DNA from: Candidatus Stercoripulliclostridium pullicola
Lineage (GTDB): Bacteria > Bacillota > Clostridia > Christensenellales > DTU072
NCBI GenBank assembly: GCA_017694145.1
Contig: JADINF010000033.1
Location: 1-8,035, forward strand
Direction of reading: 5' to 3'
Length of the DNA: 8,035 bases
Shown: piece by piece, positions 1 through 6,903 of the stretch
Layout of the letters: each line of letters begins with the position of its first letter
How positions within the stretch are numbered: the first letter of the stretch is position 1
Made by a program: the position numbers and the translations under genes
Notes under the pieces: model-generated
Told to the model about the DNA's origin: nothing
The model's input: only the letters and a program-made list of their open reading frames with translations
The model's database searches: none

Positions 1-1
1 C

Positions 2-187
2 CCCATATACAACTATACCCCGTATATGTTCCTGATAGCGGCGGTGATAGTGCTTTTCGCGGTGATACCCGTAGTGCTTCTTAACAGAGCAAAGCCCGAG
101 GAAATGACTCCGCACGCGCTTAAAGCGGAAGCGGCGGGAGCTACGGAAACGGGAACGGGCGAAGCGGAAGGACGGGACGCGCAATGA
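2..187 (+). CDS. C-terminal end of a membrane protein, probably an MFS/GPH-type sugar transporter (5' truncated)
   Basis: An open frame enters from the left edge (codons starting at position 2) and ends at TGA 185-187. The visible 61 residues hold one strong membrane helix (YMFLIAAVIVLFAVIPVVLL), then a positive residue pair and a hydrophilic tail rich in Ala, Glu, Gly and Thr that ends in RDAQ. This is what the last transmembrane segment and cytoplasmic tail of a 12-helix carrier look like. The gene overlaps the next one, a glycosidase-like protein, by ATGA at 184-187. Sugar transporters of the GPH (MelB-like) family often sit in that position, so I infer a sugar symporter importing the substrate of the downstream enzymes. 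No family motif lies in the visible part, so an ABC permease or another carrier cannot be excluded. Confidence 0.6.
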   Translation, partial: PIYNYTPYMFLIAAVIVLFAVIPVVLLNRAKPEEMTPHALKAEAAGATETGTGEAEGRDAQ

Positions 188-1170
188 GCTTGCTCGATCT
201 GACGTTCAAAGAGCTCGAAGAGGCGAAATTCGAGTTATATGCGGGTAATCCCGTTATACGCAGTGGATTTTTCGATCCCGTGATCGCGGATCCGTCGGTG
301 GTAACGCCGGACGAGTCCCACGACGGGAAGTGGTATCTTCTGGCACATTCGCTCGCGGGCGTGCGCGTGTTCGTTTCGGACGACGGTATCTCTTTCGGCA
401 AAGGCAAGCGCGCGATACCGCGCGCGATGAGGGCGGACGTCAAGAAGATCGACTGCGTATATCATATATTTTACGAAAGGCTTAAACCCCTTCTTACTCG
501 GGCGAAAGGACTTTTCGGCGGGAAGTGGGAGTCGGATATTTATGCGGTGACGAGCAAGGATCTGAAGCATTTTTCAAAGCCCGTACCCGTTCTGACGGTA
601 GATAAGCCTTACGAAAGGACGGACAGGAACGGACATTCGCTGTCCAATCCTTTTCTCCTCAAGGAAGGCGGCAAATACAGACTTTATTATTCGGCGGGGC
701 TCACGTTCATAGACGACTGCGGTTTCTCCGAACCCGCGTATATCTGCCTTGCGGAAAGTGACGAGCCCCTGCGAGGCTATGTAAAATACCCTTCGCCGAT
801 CATATACCCCGACGAGCGGAGCAGGTTTTTCAATCTGTGTTGCGGCTGTCTGAAAGTTTATAAGCTGAAGGACTGTTATGCCGGAGTGCAGAACGGTATC
901 TACCGTGAAGACGGTAAGAGTAAGTCCGCGATACAGCTTCTGTATTCGGCGGACGGAGTGAATTTCGAATTCGCGAGGACTTTGCTCGAGCCGTGCGTAT
1001 GCGCGGGAAGCGACTGGATGGCGCAGTTCGTATACGCTTCGCATCTCGTGAAAACGGGCGATAAACTGCGCCTGTACTTCAACGCGCGCAATAAAGCGTA
1101 TATGCTTAGCGGAAGGGAGCATATCGGCTTTGCGGAAGCGGAGCTCGGGACGAGGGGAAAAGACGCATGA
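184..1170 (+). CDS. GH43/GH32/GH130-like five-bladed beta-propeller protein, putative intracellular glycosidase
   Basis: A 328-residue protein with no signal peptide or membrane helix, so probably cytoplasmic. It shows the repeated blade pattern of the five-bladed propeller glycosidases. Blade 1 has NPVI...IADPSVV (residues 22-40), with D36 at the place of the usual catalytic Asp, followed by DGKWYLLAHS and SDDGISF. Later blades have SDIYAVTSKDLKHF (117-130), SNPFLLKEGGKYRLYYSAG (154-172), SADGVNF (255-261) and KLRLYFNARN (294-303). E183 in FSEPAYI is a candidate acid. The exact substrate cannot be read from the sequence. The family acts on arabinosides, xylosides, fructosides or mannosides by hydrolysis or phosphorolysis. 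The start codon overlaps the transporter stop and the stop codon overlaps the next start, so translation is probably coupled. Nine cysteines, including C219-C220-x-C222 and C271-x-C273, are odd for this fold. Confidence 0.75.
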   Translation: MSLLDLTFKELEEAKFELYAGNPVIRSGFFDPVIADPSVVTPDESHDGKWYLLAHSLAGVRVFVSDDGISFGKGKRAIPRAMRADVKKIDCVYHIFYERLKPLLTRAKGLFGGKWESDIYAVTSKDLKHFSKPVPVLTVDKPYERTDRNGHSLSNPFLLKEGGKYRLYYSAGLTFIDDCGFSEPAYICLAESDEPLRGYVKYPSPIIYPDERSRFFNLCCGCLKVYKLKDCYAGVQNGIYREDGKSKSAIQLLYSADGVNFEFARTLLEPCVCAGSDWMAQFVYASHLVKTGDKLRLYFNARNKAYMLSGREHIGFAEAELGTRGKDA

Positions 1171-1963
1171 GGATAACGGCGCTTATCGACGACGTAGCGG
1201 CGGCGGGATACGAAGCGGAACACGGACTCTCGCTTTATATCGAATGCGGCAAAGAAAAAATAATTATCGATTTCGGCGCGAGCGCCGCGTTCATGAGAAA
1301 CGCCGCGATCTCCGGAGCGGATATATCGGCGGCGGATTACGCGATGCTCTCCCACGATCATTACGACCACGGCGGCGGACTGGAAAGCTTCTTCGCGGCG
1401 AATCCGAAAGCCGAAGTTTACGCCGCGCAAGAAATATTCGGCGAAAGATACTCGCGCGGCGGTCGGAAATACGCGGGACTTGACAGGAGACTGAAAGAAC
1501 GTTTCCGCGACCGCTTCGTTTATGTGGGTGAAAGCGCTAAACTCTGTGAGAACGCCGAGATCGTTTCTTTACGGAAGGAGGATATACACTATCCCGTGCG
1601 AGGCGAGGGACTCTGTACGCTGACCGCCTCGGGACTCGTTAGGGACGACTTCGAACACGAAAGGTATCTTCTGCTACGCGAGGGAGAAAAACTCGTTTTG
1701 GTGAGCGGATGTTCGCATAAAGGTATCCTGAACATCGTAAATAAGTTTCGTCCCGACGTCGTCTAGGCGGCTTCCACATAAACGGCGAAGCGGACGACGC
1801 AGAGGGTAACGCACGCATCACAAGGCTCGCGGAAGCGCTCGAAGCAACCGGCGCCGCGTATTATACCGGGCATTGTACGGGTTTACGCGCATACGGCTTG
1901 ATGAAAGAAATAATGGGCTCGCGGCTTACCTATCTCGCCGCGGGCGATACGGTAACGATATGA
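1167..1963 (+). pseudogene. Metallo-beta-lactamase-fold hydrolase of the COG1237 type, frameshifted near 1764
   Basis: The first frame gives 199 residues and stops at TAG 1764-1766. It has the N-terminal signature EHGLSLYIE, the metal-binding motif SHDHYDHGGG (H63, H65, D67, H68) and GCSHKGILNIV (H184, another likely ligand). After the stop, the -1 frame (codons from 1766) continues exactly as the family requires: GGFHINGE, then YYTGHCTG with the last expected metal-ligand His, then AYGLMKEIMG and a terminal LAAGDTVTI ending at TGA 1961-1963. Restoring one base gives about 265 residues, a usual family length. The real stop then overlaps the MATE start by ATGA. COG1237 proteins are annotated as dihydropterin ribofuranosylaminobenzene-phosphate synthases after archaeal members, but their role in bacteria is unsettled, so I claim only a metal-dependent hydrolase fold. 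The 199-residue product would lack its last metal ligand and is probably inactive. A sequencing or assembly error is equally possible. Confidence 0.85.
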
Positions 1964-3374
1964 TACATACTGCACGGGCGAACGACAATAAGGATTTTCT
2001 CAGAACTGAACCGATAGGTAAGCTTCTTTTCAGGCTCGCGCTTCCCACGGTGGTCGCGCAGATCATCAACATGCTCTACAACATCGTGGACCCATATACA
2101 TAGGGCATATTCCCGAAACGGGCGATCTCGCGCTCACGGGACTAGGCGTTTGTCTGCCGCTCATAATGATAGTTTCCGCTTTCGCCGCCCTCATCAGCAA
2201 CGGCGGCGCGCCGCGCGCTTCCATTTTCATGGGTGCGGGCGACAACGTTTCCGCCGAAAAAACGCTCGGCAACTGTTTCGTTACGCAGATAGTTATCTCG
2301 TCGGCGCTCACCGCAATATTGCTTATATGGAACAGAGAGTTCCTGCTCGCTTTCGGCGCGAGCGAAAATACCATAGACTATGCCGCGGACTATATGAATA
2401 TCTATGCGATAGGCACGATATTCGTACAGCTTACCCTCGGCATGAACGCTTTTATTACGGCGCAGGGCTTTGCCGCCACGGGTATGCTTTCCGTGCTCAT
2501 CGGCGCGGTGCTCAATATAGCGCTCGATCCCGTGTTCATATTCGCTTTCGGTATGGGCGTGAAGGGCGCCGCCATAGCGACCGTAATTTCTCAGGCGGCT
2601 TCCTGCGCGTGGGTGCTCGTATTCCTTTTCGGCAAGCGCACGACGCTAAAAATAAGGCTTCGATATCTCAAGCCCGAACCGAAAATAATACTTCCCGCGC
2701 TCGCGCTGGGACTGTCCGCGTTCGTGATGCAGTCGAGCGAATCGGTCATTCTCGTATGCTTCAATTCCTCCCTTCAGCGTTACGGCGGCGACATAGCCGT
2801 GGGAGCGATGACCGTCGCTAGCAGCGTCATGCAATTCGCGCTTTTGCCCCTTCAGGGACTCGGTCAGGGAGCTCAGCCGATAGTTAGCTACAACTTCGGG
2901 GCAAAGGACTCCGCCCGCGTCAAAGCCGCTTTCAAACGTCTGCTTGGCGTAAGCGTAACGTACGCTTCGGTATTGTATATCTTCGCGATGTCGTTGCCGG
3001 AGGCTTTCGCCGCGATGTTCACGTCCGGCGAAACGCTTATCGAATATACTTCGCGCGCTCTCCGCATCTATATGGCGGCGATGTTCATGATGGGAGTGCA
3101 GATGGCGTGTCAGATGACTTTCGTGGCGATAGGCAACGCCAAAGCCTCGATACTGGTGGCGGTGGTGAGGAAATTCGTGCTTCTTCTTCCGCTCATCTAC
3201 ATAATGCCCGCCGTTATTACCGCCGATAAAGCCTCCGCGGTCTTTGCCGCGGAGCCCGTAGCGGACGCTTTGGCGGTAACTTTCACGGCGATACTCTTTT
3301 TCTTCCGTTTCCGTAAATCGATGCGCTCGATAGAGCCCGACGGCACGCCGGCGGAGCAAAACCTGAATCCGTAA
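1960..3374 (+). pseudogene. MATE-family multidrug/metabolite exporter, frameshifted near 2092
   Basis: The start is ATG 1960, overlapping the restored stop of the previous gene (ATGA). The N-terminus LRTEPIGKLLFRLALPTVVAQIINMLYNIVD is typical of Clostridia MATE exporters. It should continue RIYIGHIPE; instead the frame runs into TAG at 2101-2103, while the -1 frame (codons from 2094) reads IYIGHIPETGDLALTGLG and stays open to TAA at 3372-3374. One lost base, most simply the G of a CGC Arg codon, explains the break. Restored length is about 471 residues, normal for the family. The second frame shows the family loop GGAPRASIFMGAGD, many hydrophobic helices, and QGLGQGAQPIVSYNFGA at the start of the second half. 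The family exports drugs or metabolites by Na+ or H+ antiport across the cytoplasmic membrane. As written, the 47-residue first frame is useless, and translation from within the second frame would lack helix 1. Confidence 0.88.
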
Positions 3375-3393
3375 ATTAAAATCCGTTCGGCTA

Positions 3394-3422
3394 TGGAAAA
3401 ATGCCGAGGAGTATTCTATAAT
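3394..3422 (+). promoter_or_regulatory. Putative sigma-A promoter for the GH31 gene
   Basis: A perfect TATAAT box lies at 3417-3422 in the 91-base gap between the MATE gene and the GH31 gene. A weak -35 candidate, TGGAAA, lies at 3394-3399 with a 17-bp spacer. Transcription would start near 3429. The poor -35 suggests either low basal activity or help from an activator. The gap itself implies that GH31 is not purely dependent on the upstream operon. Confidence 0.5.
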
Positions 3423-3430
3423 AAATAAGA

Positions 3431-3447
3431 CGCGGCAAGAAGCCGCG
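3431..3447 (+). promoter_or_regulatory. Perfect inverted repeat at the predicted mRNA 5' end of the GH31 gene
   Basis: CGCGGC (3431-3436) and GCCGCG (3442-3447) flank a 5-base loop. The repeat begins about 2 bases after the predicted transcription start and ends 6 bases before the ribosome binding site. No T run follows, so it is not a terminator. It may be a 5' stabilising hairpin in the mRNA or a repressor operator in the DNA. The sequence alone does not decide between these. Confidence 0.45.
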
Positions 3448-3453
3448 ACGCTT

Positions 3454-3459
3454 AAGGAG
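3454..3459 (+). promoter_or_regulatory. Ribosome binding site of the GH31 gene
   Basis: AAGGAG lies 6 bases before ATG 3466 and fixes that start codon. It is the best Shine-Dalgarno match to a start in the window. Confidence 0.8.
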
Positions 3460-3465
3460 AAGGAT

Positions 3466-5820
3466 ATGCGAAGATTCAACATTGCCACAGCCTCGAAAAC
3501 GGTCCCGGAACAGACCGTTATTTTCGGTAGCGTGCGCGTGAGCGTGCTCACGCCTTATCTTATTAGGGTGGAAACGGGAGAATTCACCGACGAAGCCACT
3601 CAATGCGTATGGTACCGCGATTTCATGCGACCGACTTTCACGGTTGCCGAGAAAGGCGCGCTTGCCGTGATAGATACGGGCAAGGTGCGTTTTGCGGTGA
3701 ACGTAAAGAGCGGCAAAGTGGTTTATATCGTCGGAGAAAACGGCGTCAAGATAAAAAATTACGCAAGCGGCAATCTGCGCGGCACGCGCCGTACGCTCGA
3801 TATGTGCTCGGGCGCGGTGCCGCTCGAGCGCGGACTCGTATCCAGAAGAGGCGTTGCGGTACTCGACGATTCGCGTTCGCTCGTGCTGAAAGGCGAAGCG
3901 ATACTCGCTCGCGAGAAATGTACCGACAAATATTATTTCGCTTACGGCAACCGTTACCGCGAGTGCATAAGCGATTTCTACAAATTGACGGGAGCTACGC
4001 CGTTGGTGCCTAAGTTCGCGTTCGGCAACTGGTGGAGCAGATATAAGGCTTACACGCAGGAAGAATACCGCGCGCTCATGCAACGCTTCATCGACGAGAA
4101 GATACCCGTTACCGTCGCGACCATAGATATGGACTGGCACTGGGTGAACGTGACGGAGAAGTTCGGAGCGGCGGCAAGAGCGATACCTACGGACAATCTT
4201 CGCGACAAACTTATTTACCGTCACATGTCGGGCTGGACCGGATATAGCTGGAATACAGAGCTCTTCCCCGATTACCGAGAGCTTCTCAAATGGCTTAACG
4301 ACCGTAACTTCAAAGTAACTCTGAACATACATCCCGCGCAGGGGATAAGATTTTTCGAGGACTGTTACAAGGACGTCTGCGCCGTGGTAGGAAAAGATCC
4401 CGCAAAAAAGGAAGTCGTGCCTTTCAGGCTCGGCGACGAGAAGTTCCTCGAAGCGTATTTCGACGTCGTACACCGTCCTTACGAGAACGAAGGCGTGCGC
4501 TTCTGGTGGATAGACTGGCAGCAGGGCAAGAACTCCGACGTGCCGGGGCTCGACCCGCTGTGGGGATTGAATCACTATCACATGCTTGATCAGAAGGACA
4601 GCGGCAAACGTCCGTTAATTCTCTCAAGATATGCGGGAATCGGTAGCCACAGATACCCTTTAGGCTTCAGCGGCGATACTATGATCAACTGGAGAAGCCT
4701 GCGTTTTCAGCCGTACATGACGGCTACCGCGACCAACGCGGGATACACTTGGTGGAGCCACGATATAGGCGGGCACCAACGCGGTTACAAGGACGACGAG
4801 CTTTATTTGAGATGGCTTCAGTTCGGGGTATTCAGTCCCGTCAACAGACTGCATTCCACTTCTAACGAATTCATGGGCAAGGAGCCCTGGAAGTGCCGCG
4901 GATACGTCGAGAAGATCGCTATAGACTATCTGAGGTTCAGACACAGGCTGATCCCGTATATTTATTCGATCAACTACCTTACGCACACCGAAGGCCGCGC
5001 GTTGTGCGAGCCGATGTATTATTCCTACGACGAGGAAGAAGCTTACAGGGCGCGTAACCAGTATTCTTTCGGTACCGAGCTCGTCGTGGCGCCCGTTACG
5101 GAGCATTCGGACGGACGCGCCGGTCTTGCCGGGACGGACCTCTGGGTGCCGGAGGGAGAAAGGTATACCGATATTTTCACGGGAAGGATTTACGCTCCCG
5201 GCAAATACAGGATATATCGCGACCTTCAGGACGAACCGGTCTTTGCGCGCGCGGGCTCGATAATTCCCCTTTATCGCAACGCCGACAGCAACGATCTGTC
5301 GCTCAAACAGCCTCTGGAAATCTGGTTGTATTCGGGCGACGGCTCTTTCGACATGTATGACGACGACGGCGACTCCGAGGCTTACGTAAAAGGCGTGTAT
5401 GCTCTGACCCGCATGAAGCTCGTGAGAAACGGCAACAAACTGATCTTCACCATGTTTACCGAGGGTAACAAACGCATGATACCCGCGGAAAGGCTTATAT
5501 ATCTTAATTTCCGCGACGTTGTTTCGGGTAAGGTAAGCGTCAACGGCGCAAGACGGAAGTCCGCTCCGAACGAAGTGGAGATCGTTTACGACGGAAGCGA
5601 AGTGACGGTGGTGATAGATAACTGCGTATTCGCCGCGAACAGAGATTATAAGGAAGCCGTAACCGACCTTGTGTCCTGTTTCCAGATGAGCAACGCTCGT
5701 AAAACGGCTTTGTTCCGCAAGGTGTTCGACATAGGATCCGCCATACCCTCGGGAGCGCCGAGAGCCTGTCGCGAGGCGATAGAGGAATTGCGTTGCCTGT
5801 CCTCAGCGAAGAAAGGTTGA
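3466..5820 (+). CDS. Glycoside hydrolase family 31 alpha-glycosidase (alpha-glucosidase-like)
   Basis: A 784-residue GH31 enzyme, a retaining hydrolase of alpha-linked sugars. Residues about 1-165 form the N-terminal beta-sandwich domain. The catalytic barrel spans about 170-500, with FGNWWSRYKAYTQEEY, then ATIDMDWHWV and GWTGYSWN. The nucleophile is probably D350 in FWWIDWQQG, and the acid/base is probably D404 in GSHRYPLGFSGDT. WWSHDIGGH (429-437) is the conserved GH31 block near the active site. C-terminal beta domains follow, with the family MYDDDGDSEAY block at 630-640. There is no signal peptide, so it probably works in the cytoplasm on imported oligosaccharides. The nucleophile motif differs from the classic WxDMNE of alpha-glucosidases, so the substrate is uncertain (alpha-glucoside or a rarer linkage). 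A charged, partly helical tail of about 65 residues extends past the last beta domain. The gene has its own promoter-like sequence and stands 91 bases after the MATE gene. Confidence 0.93.
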   Translation: MRRFNIATASKTVPEQTVIFGSVRVSVLTPYLIRVETGEFTDEATQCVWYRDFMRPTFTVAEKGALAVIDTGKVRFAVNVKSGKVVYIVGENGVKIKNYASGNLRGTRRTLDMCSGAVPLERGLVSRRGVAVLDDSRSLVLKGEAILAREKCTDKYYFAYGNRYRECISDFYKLTGATPLVPKFAFGNWWSRYKAYTQEEYRALMQRFIDEKIPVTVATIDMDWHWVNVTEKFGAAARAIPTDNLRDKLIYRHMSGWTGYSWNTELFPDYRELLKWLNDRNFKVTLNIHPAQGIRFFEDCYKDVCAVVGKDPAKKEVVPFRLGDEKFLEAYFDVVHRPYENEGVRFWWIDWQQGKNSDVPGLDPLWGLNHYHMLDQKDSGKRPLILSRYAGIGSHRYPLGFSGDTMINWRSLRFQPYMTATATNAGYTWWSHDIGGHQRGYKDDELYLRWLQFGVFSPVNRLHSTSNEFMGKEPWKCRGYVEKIAIDYLRFRHRLIPYIYSINYLTHTEGRALCEPMYYSYDEEEAYRARNQYSFGTELVVAPVTEHSDGRAGLAGTDLWVPEGERYTDIFTGRIYAPGKYRIYRDLQDEPVFARAGSIIPLYRNADSNDLSLKQPLEIWLYSGDGSFDMYDDDGDSEAYVKGVYALTRMKLVRNGNKLIFTMFTEGNKRMIPAERLIYLNFRDVVSGKVSVNGARRKSAPNEVEIVYDGSEVTVVIDNCVFAANRDYKEAVTDLVSCFQMSNARKTALFRKVFDIGSAIPSGAPRACREAIEELRCLSSAKKG

Positions 5821-5943
5821 ACGCAAGCTACCTTCGGCACAAGCGCGTTGCGGGCGCAGACTTTCAATAATAAATAAGTAAATATAAGTAGGATACGCTC
5901 CCGCGCGATTGCGCGCACGCGAGAAATGTGTTAAACTATCGGT
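5821..5943 (+). promoter_or_regulatory. Intergenic stretch with AT-rich promoter-like sequence and a GC hairpin
   Basis: The GH31 stop and the lipoprotein start are 123 bases apart. An AT-rich run at 5866-5889 includes TATAAG (5883-5888), one mismatch from a -10 box but with no good -35. It is followed by an imperfect GC hairpin: GCGCG at 5903-5907 pairs with CGCGC at 5912-5916, with outer CTC (5898-5900) and GAG (5921-5923). A second option is TTGCGC at 5909-5914 and TAAACT at 5932-5937 with a 17-bp spacer, which would start transcription almost at the ATG. No T run marks a clear terminator for GH31. Confidence 0.35.
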
Positions 5944-6903
5944 ATGCGCGGAAGAACGGGTAGAGCGATAACGTCCATTGCATTATTGCTCGCCGCGATC
6001 CTTTTGATCGCGGCGTTCCTTTCGGCGTGCGTGAATGCGGAAACACCGCCCGCGGGCGACGACAATCCGCCTGCCGGAGGTTCCGACGGTTCCGACGTCG
6101 GAGAGGAGGACGATCTGCCCGAACCGTACTATACGCGTGTTACGGAGAACGGTAAAGAATACGTGTATTTCGGGCACGCCGCCGACGAAGCGGCGGACGC
6201 CGGTCTCAACAACGCGCTTACCAATCTCAAAGCGAGCGGCACCATTACCGCGGACGCCGACGGTTTCTATACCTATAACGATAAAAAATACGTTTGCATG
6301 ATCGCCGCAGAAGCGGCGGCCGGGCGTAAGCTTCACGACGGAGCCGTGATAGAAGCCGGCAAGGAATATTTCTTCGAGTATTCCCCGGTCAAGTGGCGTA
6401 TCCTCGAGATAACCGACGGAGTCGCGCTTTTACTTGCCGAGAACGTGCTCGGAGCCGCCGTCTATAATCCCGCAGGCTCTTTCAATTCCACCACGGGGCT
6501 GCTCGTAAGCGGCGAAAAAGCCAACGATTTCGGATATTCTTCCGTCAAGGCATATCTTAACGGAAGTTTCAAAGAGTCGCTCTTCACGGAATACGAAAGC
6601 TCTTATCTCGAGGGGGGCGCGGACGCCGTAGGACTTTTGACGCGCGAACAGATAGACGTTTACGACCTTAAAGAAGCCGAAGGCTATATGATGACCGTTT
6701 CGCCTACGGAATACCTTATCGCGGACGGGATAGACGTAAGTAAAATAGGTAACGACTATTATTCCGCCTGGTGGCTCGCCACCCCCGGCAAAGCGGCTAC
6801 TTCGGCGGCTATGGTAAGCTCGGGCGGGCAATACGGAGAGTATTACGAGGACACCGTTTCCGCTTCTCACGGCTTGCGCCCCGTGATAGCTTTGCGGCTA
6901 TGA
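5944..6903 (+). CDS. Lipoprotein with a C-terminal DUF6273-type domain
   Basis: A 319-residue protein. Residues 1-29 are a lipoprotein signal peptide: Arg at 2, 4 and 7, a hydrophobic core, and the lipobox L26-S-A-C29. Cys29 should be lipidated and the protein held on the outer face of the membrane. Residues 30-60 are a Pro/Gly/Asp/Glu-rich flexible linker. The rest carries the pattern of the Clostridia DUF6273 domain: VKWRILEITDGVALLLAENVL, then YSSVKAYLNGSFKESLF, and a C-terminal block with WWLATPG, AMVSSGGQYGEYY and HGLRPVIAL. That last block resembles the C-type-lectin/FGE-like fold by eye, but the function is unknown, perhaps binding or display at the surface. An in-frame TAA at 5932-5934 rules out a longer start. 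No Shine-Dalgarno sequence precedes ATG 5944. Its neighbours do not define a role. Confidence 0.85.
   Translation: MRGRTGRAITSIALLLAAILLIAAFLSACVNAETPPAGDDNPPAGGSDGSDVGEEDDLPEPYYTRVTENGKEYVYFGHAADEAADAGLNNALTNLKASGTITADADGFYTYNDKKYVCMIAAEAAAGRKLHDGAVIEAGKEYFFEYSPVKWRILEITDGVALLLAENVLGAAVYNPAGSFNSTTGLLVSGEKANDFGYSSVKAYLNGSFKESLFTEYESSYLEGGADAVGLLTREQIDVYDLKEAEGYMMTVSPTEYLIADGIDVSKIGNDYYSAWWLATPGKAATSAAMVSSGGQYGEYYEDTVSASHGLRPVIALRL

Noticed and set aside
1873..1959. Upstream extension of the MATE gene to an earlier in-frame ATG
   Set aside because: This stretch encodes the end of the metallohydrolase in another frame; ATG 1960 gives the typical MATE N-terminus and an ATGA junction.
1758..2096. 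Programmed -1 ribosomal frameshifting at the two breaks
   Set aside because: A -1 slip would give the right frame in both genes, but neither site has a slippery heptamer, and slipping at the MATE site would give Pro where the family has Arg. Single-base loss is simpler.
2150..2821. Plus-strand open frame of 223 codons within the MATE gene
   Set aside because: It is the alternative frame of a clear MATE coding region, with Arg/His-rich product and no own ribosome binding site.
2646..3551. Minus-strand open frame of 301 codons across the MATE end and GH31 start
   Set aside because: It overlaps two well-supported genes and the promoter and ribosome site between them; the product has low-complexity Arg/His runs and no family motif.
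3391..4581. Long minus-strand open frame (396 codons) opposite the GH31 gene
   Set aside because: It is the antisense shadow of a clear GH31 coding region, has no recognisable domain and an Arg/His-rich composition typical of GC-rich antisense frames.
6867..6886. TCACGG...CCGTGA hairpin near the end of the lipoprotein gene
   Set aside because: It is within the conserved HGLRPV coding block, has an 8-base loop and no T run directly after it, so it is more likely due to coding.
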